DNA of 14,266 nt from DAIDKA01 sp035503515 (GCA_035503515.1 DATJTJ010000169.1:1-14266); one strand, 5' to 3'; counted from the stretch's first letter, positions 7,237 through 14,249 are shown. Program-made: numbers and translations. The notes: a model not told the origin generated them from the sequence alone.

Positions 7237-7602
7237 TCAGGCCGCGATGCCGAGTGCTGTCTTGGCCTGCTGTGCGATGGCGCCGAAGGCGTCCGCATCG
7301 TGCACGGCGAGATCCGCCAGCATCTTGCGGTCGATTTCGACGCCGGCCCGGTTCAGGCCGTCGATCATGCGGCTGTAGCTGAGCCCGTGAATGCGGGCCG
7401 CGGCATTGATGCGCGCGATCCACAGTGCCCGGAACTCGCGCTTCTTGGTGCGCCGGTCGCGATAAGCGTACTGACCGGCCTTGATGACCGCCTGCTTGGC
7501 GGCCCGATAGATCTTGCGACGGGCGTTGTAGTAGCCCTTCGCCTTACCCAGAACTTTATTGTGGCGGGCTCGCGCCGTCACACCACGCTTGACTCGTGCC
7601 AT
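7237..7602 (-). CDS. rplT: 50S ribosomal protein L20
   Basis: The 121-residue basic protein (E. coli 118) begins MARVKRGVTARARHNKVL and contains the conserved GYYNARRKIYRAAKQAV and REFRALWIARINAAAR segments. L20 is an early-binding assembly protein of the large ribosomal subunit, contacting 23S rRNA. In E. coli it also represses its own operon by binding the infC-rpmI messenger region. A GGAG ribosome-binding site lies about 7 bases before the ATG, in the 24-base gap after rpmI. The final residues after DADAFGAIAQQAKTAL are slightly longer than in E. coli, as is common. Confidence 0.98.
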   Translation of the reverse strand: MARVKRGVTARARHNKVLGKAKGYYNARRKIYRAAKQAVIKAGQYAYRDRRTKKREFRALWIARINAAARIHGLSYSRMIDGLNRAGVEIDRKMLADLAVHDADAFGAIAQQAKTALGIAA

Positions 7603-7626
7603 CGAATTTCTCCGTAAGCGAAGGGG

Positions 7627-7827
7627 CTAGTGATTCGGAAGCAGCGCCGGCAGACGGCCGACATCGCTCTCGTGCACCAGGCTGCTGCCACCTGATCGCA
7701 GGTGGCGCTTGCGCTTGCGGTCCTTATGACCGAGGTTGTGGCGGCGGCCGGCGGAATACGCCTTGTATCCCTTCGCAGTCTTGCGAATGCGCTTGGCCGC
7801 AGCCCGGTTGGTCTTCAACTTGGGCAT
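7627..7827 (-). CDS. rpmI: 50S ribosomal protein L35
   Basis: This 66-residue, very basic protein begins MPKLKTNRAAAKRIRKTAKG, a diagnostic L35 sequence, and keeps the KDRKRKRHLR block. L35 is a small component of the 50S subunit. GAGGAG (7836-7841) lies 8 bases upstream of the ATG, an excellent ribosome-binding site. It is preceded by the unusually long 112-base infC-rpmI gap, whose predicted pseudoknot could gate access to this ribosome-binding site. In E. coli translation of rpmI is repressed by L20, and rplT is coupled to it. Confidence 0.98.
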   Translation of the reverse strand: MPKLKTNRAAAKRIRKTAKGYKAYSAGRRHNLGHKDRKRKRHLRSGGSSLVHESDVGRLPALLPNH

Positions 7828-7939
7828 GTTCTCGACTCCTCATTTATATGGCCCCGTTCGTAAGGTGTCCCTGCGGGCCACCCACTGGCGGGCGAACGAC
7901 ACCGGCTTCCGGACCCTTGCGGGCTGAAGGCCTGCGGCG
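7828..7939 (-). promoter_or_regulatory. infC-rpmI leader with predicted pseudoknot (possible L20 control site)
   Basis: On the transcript, GGTGTC (7898-7903) can pair with GACACC (7864-7869). CGTTCG (7893-7898), which directly follows and shares one base, can pair with CGAACG (7855-7860). The order is A5', B5', A3', B3', which is an H-type pseudoknot of 6 and 5-6 base pairs. It ends 14 bases upstream of the rpmI ribosome-binding site. In E. coli the same gap belongs to the region where L20 represses rpmI through a pseudoknot. Transfer of that role here is inference; the pairings themselves are seen. Confidence 0.45.
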
Positions 7940-8461
7940 TTACTTCTTTTTCGGTGCAAACACCATGATCATCTGCTTGCCCTCCATCATCGGGTTCTGC
8001 TCGATCACGCCCAGCTGGGCAAGATCGGCGGAAACCCGGGCCAGGAGCTTGCGCCCGATATCCTGGTGCACCATTTCACGGCCGCGGAACCTCAAGGTCA
8101 CCTTGGCCTTATCACCTTCGGTCAGGAAGCGGGTCAGATTGCGCAGTTTGACCTGGTAATCCGCCTCTTCCGTACCAGGCCGGAATTTTACTTCCTTGAC
8201 CTGAATCTGCTTCTGCTTGCGCTTCGCCGAGTGGGCCTTCTTGTTCTGTTCGAACAGGAATTTCCCATAGTCCATGATGCGCACGACCGGCGGCTCTGCC
8301 GTCGGGGAGACCTCCACCAGGTCCAGTTCCGCGGACGTGGCCATGGCCAGCGCCTCGAATCTGCTCATCACGCCGGCCTGGGAACCATCCGCTGCAATCA
8401 CCCGCAGTTGGGGCGAAGTGATCTCGTCGTTGCGCCGGACGCGCTTGGATGCAATAGCGAT
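7940..8461 (-). CDS. infC: Translation initiation factor IF3, non-standard start codon
   Basis: IF3 binds the 30S subunit, keeps subunits apart and rejects initiation at wrong codons. The protein has the N-domain (RRNDEITSPQLRVIAADG near the start, VEVSPTAEPPVVRIMDYGKF), a basic linker rich in Lys and Gln, and the C-domain (KEVKFRPGTEEADYQVKL, KVTLRFRGREMVHQDIG, MMEGKQMIMVFAPKKK). The conserved N terminus extends upstream of any ATG, GTG or TTG. The frame is bounded by a TGA (the thrS stop, 8465-8467), after which it reads CGC ATC GCT ATT GCA. GGAGG (8470-8474) is 8 bases before the ATC at 8459-8461 and 14 before the ATT at 8453-8455. I chose ATC, giving 173 residues; ATT gives 171 (E. coli 180, start ATT). 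A GTG at 8399-8401 would delete the conserved N terminus. A rare start is the classic device by which IF3 limits its own synthesis. Confidence 0.95.
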   Translation of the reverse strand: MAIASKRVRRNDEITSPQLRVIAADGSQAGVMSRFEALAMATSAELDLVEVSPTAEPPVVRIMDYGKFLFEQNKKAHSAKRKQKQIQVKEVKFRPGTEEADYQVKLRNLTRFLTEGDKAKVTLRFRGREMVHQDIGRKLLARVSADLAQLGVIEQNPMMEGKQMIMVFAPKKK

Positions 8462-8464
8462 GCG

Positions 8465-10390
8465 TCAATCCTCCAAAGTTTTGCGCCCGCGGCTGCTGAG
8501 CTCGGTCTGCAGACGTTCCAGGAACGTCTCCACAGACATTAAGCCCAGATCCCTGCCGCCGCGAGTACGCACTGCAAGCTGGTTTGCGGCGACTTCTTTG
8601 TCGCCGACAACGATCAAGTATGGGACACGCTGAAGCGTGTGCTCGCGGATCTTAAGGCCGATCTTCTCGTTCCGCAAGTCGGTAATGGCCCGAACTCCAT
8701 GTTTTCTAAGAGTTTCCGCGACCTGGTCTACATAACTGGCCTGGCGCTCGGTGATATTCAGCACCACGACCTGTTCCGGGGCAAGCCAGGCCGGGAGCCT
8801 GCCGGCATGGTGCTCGAGGAGGATGCCGATGAAGCGTTCCATGGACCCGACGATGGCCCGGTGCAGCATGGCCGGCACATGCCGCGCCGAGTCCGCCCCA
8901 ACGTACTCGGCCCCCAGGCGCGAGGGCATCATGAAGTCGATCTGGATGGTCCCCAGCTGCCAGGTGCGGCCGATGGCATCCTTCAGGTGGTATTCCACCT
9001 TCGGCGCATAGAAGGCACCCTCCCCCGGCAGTTCCTCCCACTGCACCCCGGCGGCCGCCAGGGCCTTGCGCAGCATGCCCTCGGTGCGGTCCCAGAACTC
9101 GTCCGAACCGATGCGCTTCTCGGGCCGCAGGGCGATCTTGATCTGCAGGTCCTTGAAACCGAAATCCGCGTACACCGCCAGCGCCTGGCGGTGAAAGGCG
9201 GTCACTTCGGCCTCGATCTGATCCTCGGTGCAGAAGATATGGCCGTCATCCTGGGTGAAACCGCGCACCCGCAGGATGCCGTGCAGGCCGCCGGAGGGCT
9301 CGTTGCGGTGGCAGGCGCCGAACTCGCCATAGCGCAGCGGCAGGTCCCGGTAGCTGTGCAGGCCATGATTGAAGATCTGCACGTGTCCCGGACAGTTCAT
9401 CGGCTTGAGCGCATAGGTGCGCTTCTCCGACTCGGTGAAGAACATGTTGTCCTGGTAGTTGTCCCAGTGCCCGGACTTCTTCCACAGCGACACGTCCAGC
9501 ACCTGCGGACCGCGCACTTCCTGGTAGCCGGACTCACGGTAGATGCCGCGCATGTACTGCTCGATCGCCTGCCAGATCGCCCAGCCCTTGGGGTGCCAGA
9601 ACACCAGCCCCGGACCTTCCTCCTGGATGTGGAACAGGTCGAGCTCGCGGCCGATGCGCCGGTGGTCGCGCTTTTCGGCCTCCTCGAGCCGCTTCAGGTA
9701 CTCGTCGAGCTGCTTCTTGTCGGCCCACGCGGTGCCATAGATCCGCTGCAGCATCTCGTTGCGGGAGTCGCCGCGCCAGTAGGCGCCGGCCACCTTGGTG
9801 AGCTTGAAGGCGGTGAGCTTGCCGGTGGAGGGCACGTGCGGTCCGCGGCACAGGTCGACCCAGTCGCCCTGCCCGTACAGGGAAATGGTCTCGCCCGCCG
9901 GAATGCTGGCGATGATTTCGGCCTTGTAGTGCTCGCCGATGCTCTTGAAGTACTCGACCGCCGCATCGCGGTCCATGACGCGGCGGGTGACCTTTTCATC
10001 GGCGGCCGACAGCTGCGTCATGCGCGCTTCGATGGCCCCCAGGTCCTCGGTCGTGAAGGGCCGCTTGTACGAGAAGTCGTAGTAGAACCCGTCCTCGATC
10101 ACCGGACCGATGGTGACCTGGGCCTCCGGGAACAGCTGCTTGACGGCCTGCGCCAGCAGGTGCGCGGTGGAATGACGGATCACCTCGAGGCCCGCCGGAT
10201 CCTTGGCCGTGATGATCGACAGCGTCACGTCGTGGTCGACCGTGAAGGAGGTATCCACGAGTTTGTCGTCCACGCGGCCGGCCAGGGCGGCCTTGCGCAA
10301 CCCCGCTCCGATACTCGCCGCCACTTCGTCCACCGTCACCGGGTGGTCGAACTGGCGCTGACTGCCATCCGGCAATGTCACGACAGGCAT
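8465..10390 (-). CDS. thrS: Threonyl-tRNA synthetase
   Basis: This 641-residue class II synthetase (E. coli 642) charges tRNA-Thr in the cytoplasm. An N-terminal TGS domain begins MPVVTLPDGSQRQFD (1-62). The editing domain has HxxxH at His73/His77 (HSTAHLL) and the later DLCRGPHVP with Cys and His. The catalytic core has KPMNCPGHVQIFNHG (zinc-ligand cysteine), motif 2 CHRNEPSGGLHG, RVRGFTQDDGHIF and motif 3 GSMERFIGIL. The C-terminal anticodon-binding domain includes TDLRNEKIGLKIREHTL and RVPYLIVVGDKE. The ATG at 10388-10390 matches E. coli exactly; a longer frame upstream would run through the terminator and tRNA-Val. The upstream sequence GTGGACGTCTC gives only a weak ribosome-binding site. 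An intrinsic terminator ends about 20 bases before the start, so expression probably depends on readthrough from the tRNA-Val promoter. Confidence 0.98.
   Translation of the reverse strand: MPVVTLPDGSQRQFDHPVTVDEVAASIGAGLRKAALAGRVDDKLVDTSFTVDHDVTLSIITAKDPAGLEVIRHSTAHLLAQAVKQLFPEAQVTIGPVIEDGFYYDFSYKRPFTTEDLGAIEARMTQLSAADEKVTRRVMDRDAAVEYFKSIGEHYKAEIIASIPAGETISLYGQGDWVDLCRGPHVPSTGKLTAFKLTKVAGAYWRGDSRNEMLQRIYGTAWADKKQLDEYLKRLEEAEKRDHRRIGRELDLFHIQEEGPGLVFWHPKGWAIWQAIEQYMRGIYRESGYQEVRGPQVLDVSLWKKSGHWDNYQDNMFFTESEKRTYALKPMNCPGHVQIFNHGLHSYRDLPLRYGEFGACHRNEPSGGLHGILRVRGFTQDDGHIFCTEDQIEAEVTAFHRQALAVYADFGFKDLQIKIALRPEKRIGSDEFWDRTEGMLRKALAAAGVQWEELPGEGAFYAPKVEYHLKDAIGRTWQLGTIQIDFMMPSRLGAEYVGADSARHVPAMLHRAIVGSMERFIGILLEHHAGRLPAWLAPEQVVVLNITERQASYVDQVAETLRKHGVRAITDLRNEKIGLKIREHTLQRVPYLIVVGDKEVAANQLAVRTRGGRDLGLMSVETFLERLQTELSSRGRKTLED
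8470..8474 (-). promoter_or_regulatory. infC ribosome-binding site inside the thrS end
   Basis: GGAGG lies within the last codons of thrS, just before its TGA. It is 8 bases from ATC (8459-8461) and 14 bases from ATT (8453-8455), which favours ATC as the infC start. The overlap suggests translational coupling of thrS and infC. Confidence 0.7.
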
Positions 10391-10410
10391 GAGACGTCCA
10401 CGCTGGTCAA

Positions 10411-10441
10411 GAAAAAAGGCGCCCGATCTCGCGGGCGCCTT
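10411..10441 (-). terminator. Strong intrinsic terminator between tRNA-Val and thrS
   Basis: On the minus strand AAGGCGCCCG (10432-10441) pairs perfectly with CGGGCGCCTT (10416-10425) around a six-base loop CGAGAT, and T residues continue to 10412. This is a textbook rho-independent terminator, 12 bases past the tRNA-Val CCA and only about 20 bases before the thrS ATG. It should end tRNA-Val transcripts and would lower, or regulate, transcription entering the thrS operon. Confidence 0.92.
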
Positions 10442-10453
10442 CGGGTTCAAATC

Positions 10454-10528
10454 TGGTAGGCGCGAGTGGGATCGAACCACCGACCACCACCATGTCAAGG
10501 TGATGCTCTACCACTGAGCTACGCGCCT
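10454..10528 (-). tRNA. tRNA-Val (anticodon GAC)
   Basis: A 75-base cloverleaf reads on the minus strand. Acceptor AGGCGCG (10522-10528) pairs with CGCGCCT, followed by discriminator A and encoded CCA (10454-10456). The D stem is GCTC/GAGC, the anticodon stem TCACC/GGTGG (a T-G wobble at the top) with loop TTGACAT, and the T stem GGTGG/CCACT with loop TTCGATC. The anticodon GAC (10494-10496) reads GUC and GUU valine codons. It is preceded by its own promoter and followed by a strong terminator. The same tRNA upstream of thrS is, from memory, found in other gammaproteobacteria such as Xanthomonas. Confidence 0.97.
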
Positions 10529-10558
10529 GCACTCCCCGGCTGCAACCGGGGGACGGGC

Positions 10559-10587
10559 ACGATACCTAAGCCGGCCGGGGGAGGCAA
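10559..10587 (-). promoter_or_regulatory. Promoter of tRNA-Val, likely also of the thrS operon
   Basis: The -35 TTGCCT (10582-10587) and -10 TATCGT (10559-10564) are separated by exactly 17 bases. A GC-rich GCCCGTCC discriminator follows, as in stringently regulated stable-RNA promoters. The expected start near 10552 leaves a leader of about 23 bases containing a 6-base-pair hairpin (CCCCGG 10546-10551 with CCGGGG 10534-10539) just before the mature tRNA. No other promoter can fit between the terminator and thrS. Confidence 0.65.
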
Positions 10588-10614
10588 GCGAACTGCCGCA
10601 CTTCCAATCACTTA

Positions 10615-10631
10615 CGCGGCATCGGGCCGCG
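10615..10631 (-). terminator. Short hairpin just after uvrB
   Basis: CGCGGC (10615-10620) and GCCGCG (10626-10631) form a 6-base-pair stem with a 5-base loop starting 4 bases after the uvrB stop. No T run follows, so termination would be weak and uvrB transcripts may continue into the tRNA-Val promoter region. Confidence 0.3.
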
Positions 10632-10635
10632 CGGA

Positions 10636-12672
10636 CTAGCCCGCCAGCCCGAGCTCGATCTGCTTGAGCTTCTCGATTTCATCGCGCAGCGCGGCGGCCT
10701 CCTCGAACTCGAGGTCCCGGGCCTTGGCGAACATCTTGGTCTCCAGCGCCTTGATCCGGCGCACGAGCGCCGCGGGTTCCAGGCTCAGGGGCGACGCGCC
10801 CGACTCGGCCGCCGTCGCGACGGCCCGCTCCTTGCCCCGGCGCTTGCCGCCGGGCTGCGGGGCCGAGGCGCGGGCGCCCTCCATGATGTCCGCCACGCCC
10901 TTGGTGATGCCAACCGGCGTGATGCCATGCCGGGCATTGAACTCGAGCTGCTTGTTGCGCCGCCGCTCGGTTTCCTCGAGCGCGCGTTGCATGGAGCCCG
11001 TCATCCGGTCCGCATACAGGATGGCCCGCCCGTGCAGATTGCGGGCGGCCCGGCCGATGGTCTGGATCAGGGAGTTGTCCGAGCGCAGGAAGCCTTCCTT
11101 GTCGGCATCCAGGATGGCCACCAGGGCCACCTCGGGCATGTCGAGGCCCTCGCGCAGCAGGTTGATGCCCACCAGCACGTCGAAACGGCCAAGCCTGAGG
11201 TCACGGATGATTTCCGTCCGTTCGACCGTCTCCACGTCCGAATGCAGGTAGCGCACCCGGATTTCGTGGTCGTGGAGATAATCGGTCAGATCCTCCGCCA
11301 TGCGCTTGGTCAGCACGGTGATCAGCACCCGCTCGTTGCGCCCGATGCAGCGGTTGATCTCGGAGAGCACATCGTCCACCTGGGTGCGCACGGGGCGCAC
11401 CTCGACCTGGGGATCGACCAGCCCGGTGGGCCGCACCAGCTGCTCGACGACCTGCGCCGAGTGTGTCTTTTCATAGCTGCCCGGCGTCGCCGAGACGAAG
11501 ATCATCTGCGGCGCGAGCGCCTCCCATTCCTCGAACTTCAGCGGCCGGTTGTCCAGGGCCGAGGGCAGCCGGAAGCCATATTCGACCAGGGTCTCCTTGC
11601 GCGAGCGATCGCCCTTGTACATGGCGCCAAGCTGCGGGATGGTCTGGTGGCTTTCATCGACGACCAGCAGCGCATCATTCGGCAGGTAGTCGAACAGGCA
11701 CGGCGGCGGCTCGCCGGGCTCGCGCCCGGAGAGATAGCGCGAGTAGTTCTCGATGCCGGCGCAGTAGCCGACCTCCTGCATCATTTCCATGTCGAACATG
11801 GTGCGCTGCTCGAGCCGCTGCGCCTCCAGCAGCTTGCTGGCGTCGCGCAGCTGGGCCAGCCGCTCACGCAGATCCTCGCGGATCTGGTCCACGGCGCCGA
11901 TCAGGCGGTCGCGGGGCGTCACATAATGAGTGCCGGGATAGATGGTGAAGCGCGGCACCTTGCGCAGCACCTGCCCGGTGAGCGGATCGAACAGCGCAAT
12001 GGAATCGATGGTGTCGTCGAAGAGCTCGATGCGCACCGCCTCGCGGCTGGATTCGGCCGGGAACACGTCGACGACATCGCCGCGAACGCGATAGGTGCCC
12101 TGGGTCAGGTCCAGCTCGTTGCGCGTATACTGCATATCGGCAAGTCTGCGCAATAACTTACGTTGATCCATGCGATCGCCGCGCACGACGTGCAGCACCA
12201 TCGACAGGTACGCCGCCGGGTCGCCCAAGCCGTAGATCGCCGACACCGTGGCGACAATAATCGCATCCGACCGCTCCAGCAGGGCCTTGGTGGCCGACAG
12301 CCGCATCTGCTCGATGTGCTCGTTGACCGAGGAGTCCTTTTCTATATAAGTGTCGGTCGAGGGCACGTAGGCTTCGGGCTGGTAATAGTCGTAGTACGAG
12401 ACGAAGTATTCGACTGCATTATTCGGAAAATACTCGCGAAATTCGCCGTACAGCTGGGCCGCGAGCGTCTTGTTGTGCGCCAGCACCAGGGTCGGACGCT
12501 GTACCCGTTCGATCACGGACCCGATGGAGAAGGTTTTTCCCGATCCGGTGACTCCCAGCAGCGTCTGATGCGCAAGCCCCGCGGCCAGCCCCTCGCACAG
12601 CTGCTCGATGGCAGCGGGCTGGTCACCGGCAGGGGCGTAATCAGATTGGAGTTTGAACGGCAAGCGTTCCAT
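10636..12672 (-). CDS. uvrB: Excinuclease ABC subunit UvrB
   Basis: The 678-residue protein (E. coli 673) is the damage-verifying, ATP-dependent subunit of UvrABC nucleotide excision repair. Walker A GVTGSGKT is at 40-47. The beta-hairpin that slips between DNA strands is at about 92-104 (SYYDYYQPEAYVP). SVNEHIEQMRLSATKA follows at 115-130. Walker B LLVVDESH is at 335-342. The helicase C-terminal motifs GINLLREGLDMPEV, ILDADKEGFLRS and QTIGRAARN are present. A low-complexity basic linker (PGGKRRGKER) leads to the C-terminal UVR domain (about 640-675, LEFEEAAALRDEIEKL) that binds UvrC. AGGA lies 8 bases before the ATG at 12670-12672. I see no E. coli-type LexA box in the 107 bases upstream. 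It is divergent from the aminotransferase gene. Confidence 0.98.
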   Translation of the reverse strand: MERLPFKLQSDYAPAGDQPAAIEQLCEGLAAGLAHQTLLGVTGSGKTFSIGSVIERVQRPTLVLAHNKTLAAQLYGEFREYFPNNAVEYFVSYYDYYQPEAYVPSTDTYIEKDSSVNEHIEQMRLSATKALLERSDAIIVATVSAIYGLGDPAAYLSMVLHVVRGDRMDQRKLLRRLADMQYTRNELDLTQGTYRVRGDVVDVFPAESSREAVRIELFDDTIDSIALFDPLTGQVLRKVPRFTIYPGTHYVTPRDRLIGAVDQIREDLRERLAQLRDASKLLEAQRLEQRTMFDMEMMQEVGYCAGIENYSRYLSGREPGEPPPCLFDYLPNDALLVVDESHQTIPQLGAMYKGDRSRKETLVEYGFRLPSALDNRPLKFEEWEALAPQMIFVSATPGSYEKTHSAQVVEQLVRPTGLVDPQVEVRPVRTQVDDVLSEINRCIGRNERVLITVLTKRMAEDLTDYLHDHEIRVRYLHSDVETVERTEIIRDLRLGRFDVLVGINLLREGLDMPEVALVAILDADKEGFLRSDNSLIQTIGRAARNLHGRAILYADRMTGSMQRALEETERRRNKQLEFNARHGITPVGITKGVADIMEGARASAPQPGGKRRGKERAVATAAESGASPLSLEPAALVRRIKALETKMFAKARDLEFEEAAALRDEIEKLKQIELGLAG

Positions 12673-12711
12673 GGAAATATTCCTGAGTGCGTCGCGTTAA
12701 CAGCGGCGGCA

Positions 12712-12741
12712 TTGGTGGGCACGAACGCAATCCCGTAATAT
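12712..12741 (+). promoter_or_regulatory. Likely promoter of the aminotransferase gene
   Basis: TTGGTG (12712-12717) and TAATAT (12736-12741) are 18 bases apart, which predicts a start near 12748 and a leader of about 32 bases. The AT-rich TAATATA core also reads as TATATT on the minus strand and could serve uvrB, although no good minus-strand -35 box accompanies it. Confidence 0.45.
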
Positions 12742-12779
12742 AGCCATGCCCGCTTTCCTCCGCGACGGCATCAGGAAAA

Positions 12780-14003
12780 ATGAACCTACCCGTTTCACGA
12801 CGCGTTCAGCGCGTCAAGCCCTCACCGACCCTGGCAGTGACCGCACGCGCCGCCCGCCTCAAGGCCGAAGGCCACGATGTCATCGGACTCGGCGCCGGCG
12901 AACCCGACTTCGACACGCCCGCGCACATCGCGCAGGCCGGCATCGACGCCATCAATGGGGGCTTCACGCGCTATACCAATGTCGATGGCACGAATGAGCT
13001 CAAGGACGCCATCATCGCCAAGTTCAATCGCGACAATGGCATCGAGTACGAGCGTCCGCAGATCCTGGTGTCCAGCGGCGCCAAGCAGACCCTGTACAAC
13101 CTGTGCATGGCCGTGCTCGATCCGGGCGACGAGGCCATCATCCCGGCCCCCTACTGGGTGTCTTACCCGGACATGGTGCTGCTGTCGGATGGGCTGCCCG
13201 TCATGCCGTTCGCGGGCTCCGCCCAGGGCTACAAGATCACCCCGCGGCAGCTGTCGACCTCCATCACGCCGAAGACCCGGCTGGTGCTGCTGAACAGTCC
13301 CTGCAACCCGACCGGCGCCGCCTATACCCGCGCCGAGCTGCGGGCCCTCGGCGAGGTGCTGCTCGAGCACCCCCGCATCGTCATCGGCACCGATGACATG
13401 TACGAGAAGATTTTCTGGGACCAGGAGCCGTTCTGCAGCCTGCTGACGGCGGTGCCGGAGCTGTACCACCGCACCGTGACCATCAATGGCGTCTCCAAGG
13501 GCTACGCCATGACCGGTTGGCGCATCGGCTATTGCGGCGGACCGCGCGAAATCATTACCGCCATGTCCACCATCCAGGGGCAGTCCACCTCCAACGCCTC
13601 GAGCATTTCGCAGAAGGCCGCGACCGTGGCGCTCAACGGGGACCAGGCCTGCGTCGCCACCATGAACGATGCCTTCAAGGCCCGTCATGACTTCATCGTT
13701 CAGGGCCTGAACAGTCTGCCGGGGGTGTCCTGCGTACCCGGCGCCGGCACGTTCTACGCGTTCGCGGACGTCAGCAAGGCGATGGCGCGCCTGGGATGCC
13801 GCGACGATGGCGAATTCGCGGAGCTCCTGCTGGCCCAGGGCGGCGTCGCCGTGGTGCCGGGCAGCGGCTTCGGTGCTCCCGGGCACATGCGCCTGTCCTT
13901 TGCCTGCAGCATGAAGACCCTGGAGCAGGCCCTGGAGCGCATGCGCCGTGTGATCACCGGCGGACTGCCGGCCGGTCAGGCGCCGCTGGCGGCCACGGGC
14001 TGA
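12780..14003 (+). CDS. Pyridoxal-phosphate aminotransferase, aspartate aminotransferase type
   Basis: The 407-residue cytoplasmic enzyme belongs to class I aminotransferases, subgroup Ib by its N terminus (RRVQRVKPSPTLAVTARAAR, then GLGAGEPDFDTP). Cofactor and substrate residues are visible: the NSPCNPTG asparagine loop, Asp205 and Tyr208 in GTDDMYEK, the Schiff-base Lys240 in GVSKGYAMTGWRIGY, and Arg371 in GHMRLSFACS that binds the substrate carboxylate. The likely reaction is aspartate plus 2-oxoglutarate to oxaloacetate and glutamate. Some relatives of this subgroup also transaminate prephenate, so the exact substrate is uncertain. AGGA sits 3 bases before the ATG at 12780-12782, a rather short spacing. 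The gene is often annotated aspC or aatA, and I leave the symbol open. It is transcribed alone, divergently from uvrB, toward tRNA-Asn. Confidence 0.95.
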   Translation: MNLPVSRRVQRVKPSPTLAVTARAARLKAEGHDVIGLGAGEPDFDTPAHIAQAGIDAINGGFTRYTNVDGTNELKDAIIAKFNRDNGIEYERPQILVSSGAKQTLYNLCMAVLDPGDEAIIPAPYWVSYPDMVLLSDGLPVMPFAGSAQGYKITPRQLSTSITPKTRLVLLNSPCNPTGAAYTRAELRALGEVLLEHPRIVIGTDDMYEKIFWDQEPFCSLLTAVPELYHRTVTINGVSKGYAMTGWRIGYCGGPREIITAMSTIQGQSTSNASSISQKAATVALNGDQACVATMNDAFKARHDFIVQGLNSLPGVSCVPGAGTFYAFADVSKAMARLGCRDDGEFAELLLAQGGVAVVPGSGFGAPGHMRLSFACSMKTLEQALERMRRVITGGLPAGQAPLAATG

Positions 14004-14040
14004 AGCCAAGCCTCAAGGTAGAGCCTGCGGTGCGGGTTGC

Positions 14041-14069
14041 TTGACGGCGGTGCGCCGTGTCAGCAAAAT
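14041..14069 (+). promoter_or_regulatory. Promoter of tRNA-Asn
   Basis: TTGACG (14041-14046) and CAAAAT (14064-14069) are 17 bases apart, followed by a GC-rich CCGCCGCACC discriminator. The predicted start near 14076 leaves a leader of about 22 bases before the mature tRNA. This is a good sigma-70 stable-RNA promoter. Confidence 0.65.
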
Positions 14070-14097
14070 CCGCCGCACCTCGATTTCACACAAGCGT

Positions 14098-14172
14098 TCC
14101 TCGGTAGCTCAGCGGTAGAGCGTCGGACTGTTAATCCGTTGGTCGTTGGTTCGATTCCAACCCGGGGAGCCA
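14098..14172 (+). tRNA. tRNA-Asn (anticodon GTT)
   Basis: A 75-base cloverleaf is present. Acceptor TCCTCGG (14098-14104) pairs with CCGGGGA (one T-G wobble), followed by discriminator G and encoded CCA (14170-14172). The D stem is GCTC/GAGC, and the T stem GTTGG/CCAAC with loop TTCGATT. The anticodon loop is CTGTTAA with GTT at 14130-14132. The top pair of the anticodon stem (14123 and 14139) is T with T, a mismatch, while the other four pairs are intact. No terminator follows before the window ends, which may mean the natural downstream sequence has been displaced. Confidence 0.97.
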
Positions 14173-14227
14173 GTGAATCAAGGAGTTAGATAATCACATG
14201 CCCTCAAAAGATGTCATCCTCAAGCCT

Positions 14228-14249
14228 TGGTAGCAGTATGGTGGCAGTA
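14228..14249 (+). repeat. Tandem 11-base direct repeat 55 bases after tRNA-Asn
   Basis: TGGTAGCAGTA (14228-14238) is followed immediately by TGGTGGCAGTA (14239-14249), with one mismatch. Short iterated GGTGGCAGTA-like sites are the sort of sequence seen beside integrase genes at tRNA attachment sites. That function is inference here. Confidence 0.6.

Noticed and set aside
7230..7298. N-terminal extension of pheS
   Set aside because: It would overlap the end of rplT by about 60 bases and adds a non-conserved Ser/Arg-rich tail; the GTG at 7229 fits the family and the spacing.
8639..10459. Plus-strand open frame of 606 codons
   Set aside because: It is antisense to thrS and even runs through the tRNA-Val terminator. 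It has no recognisable domain and no ribosome-binding context.
10391..10498. N-terminal extension of thrS
   Set aside because: The extra 36 codons would be encoded by the terminator and tRNA-Val, while the ATG at 10390 matches the family start exactly.
12822..14009. Minus-strand open frame of 395 codons
   Set aside because: It is a mirror of the aminotransferase gene, whose motifs are intact on the plus strand.
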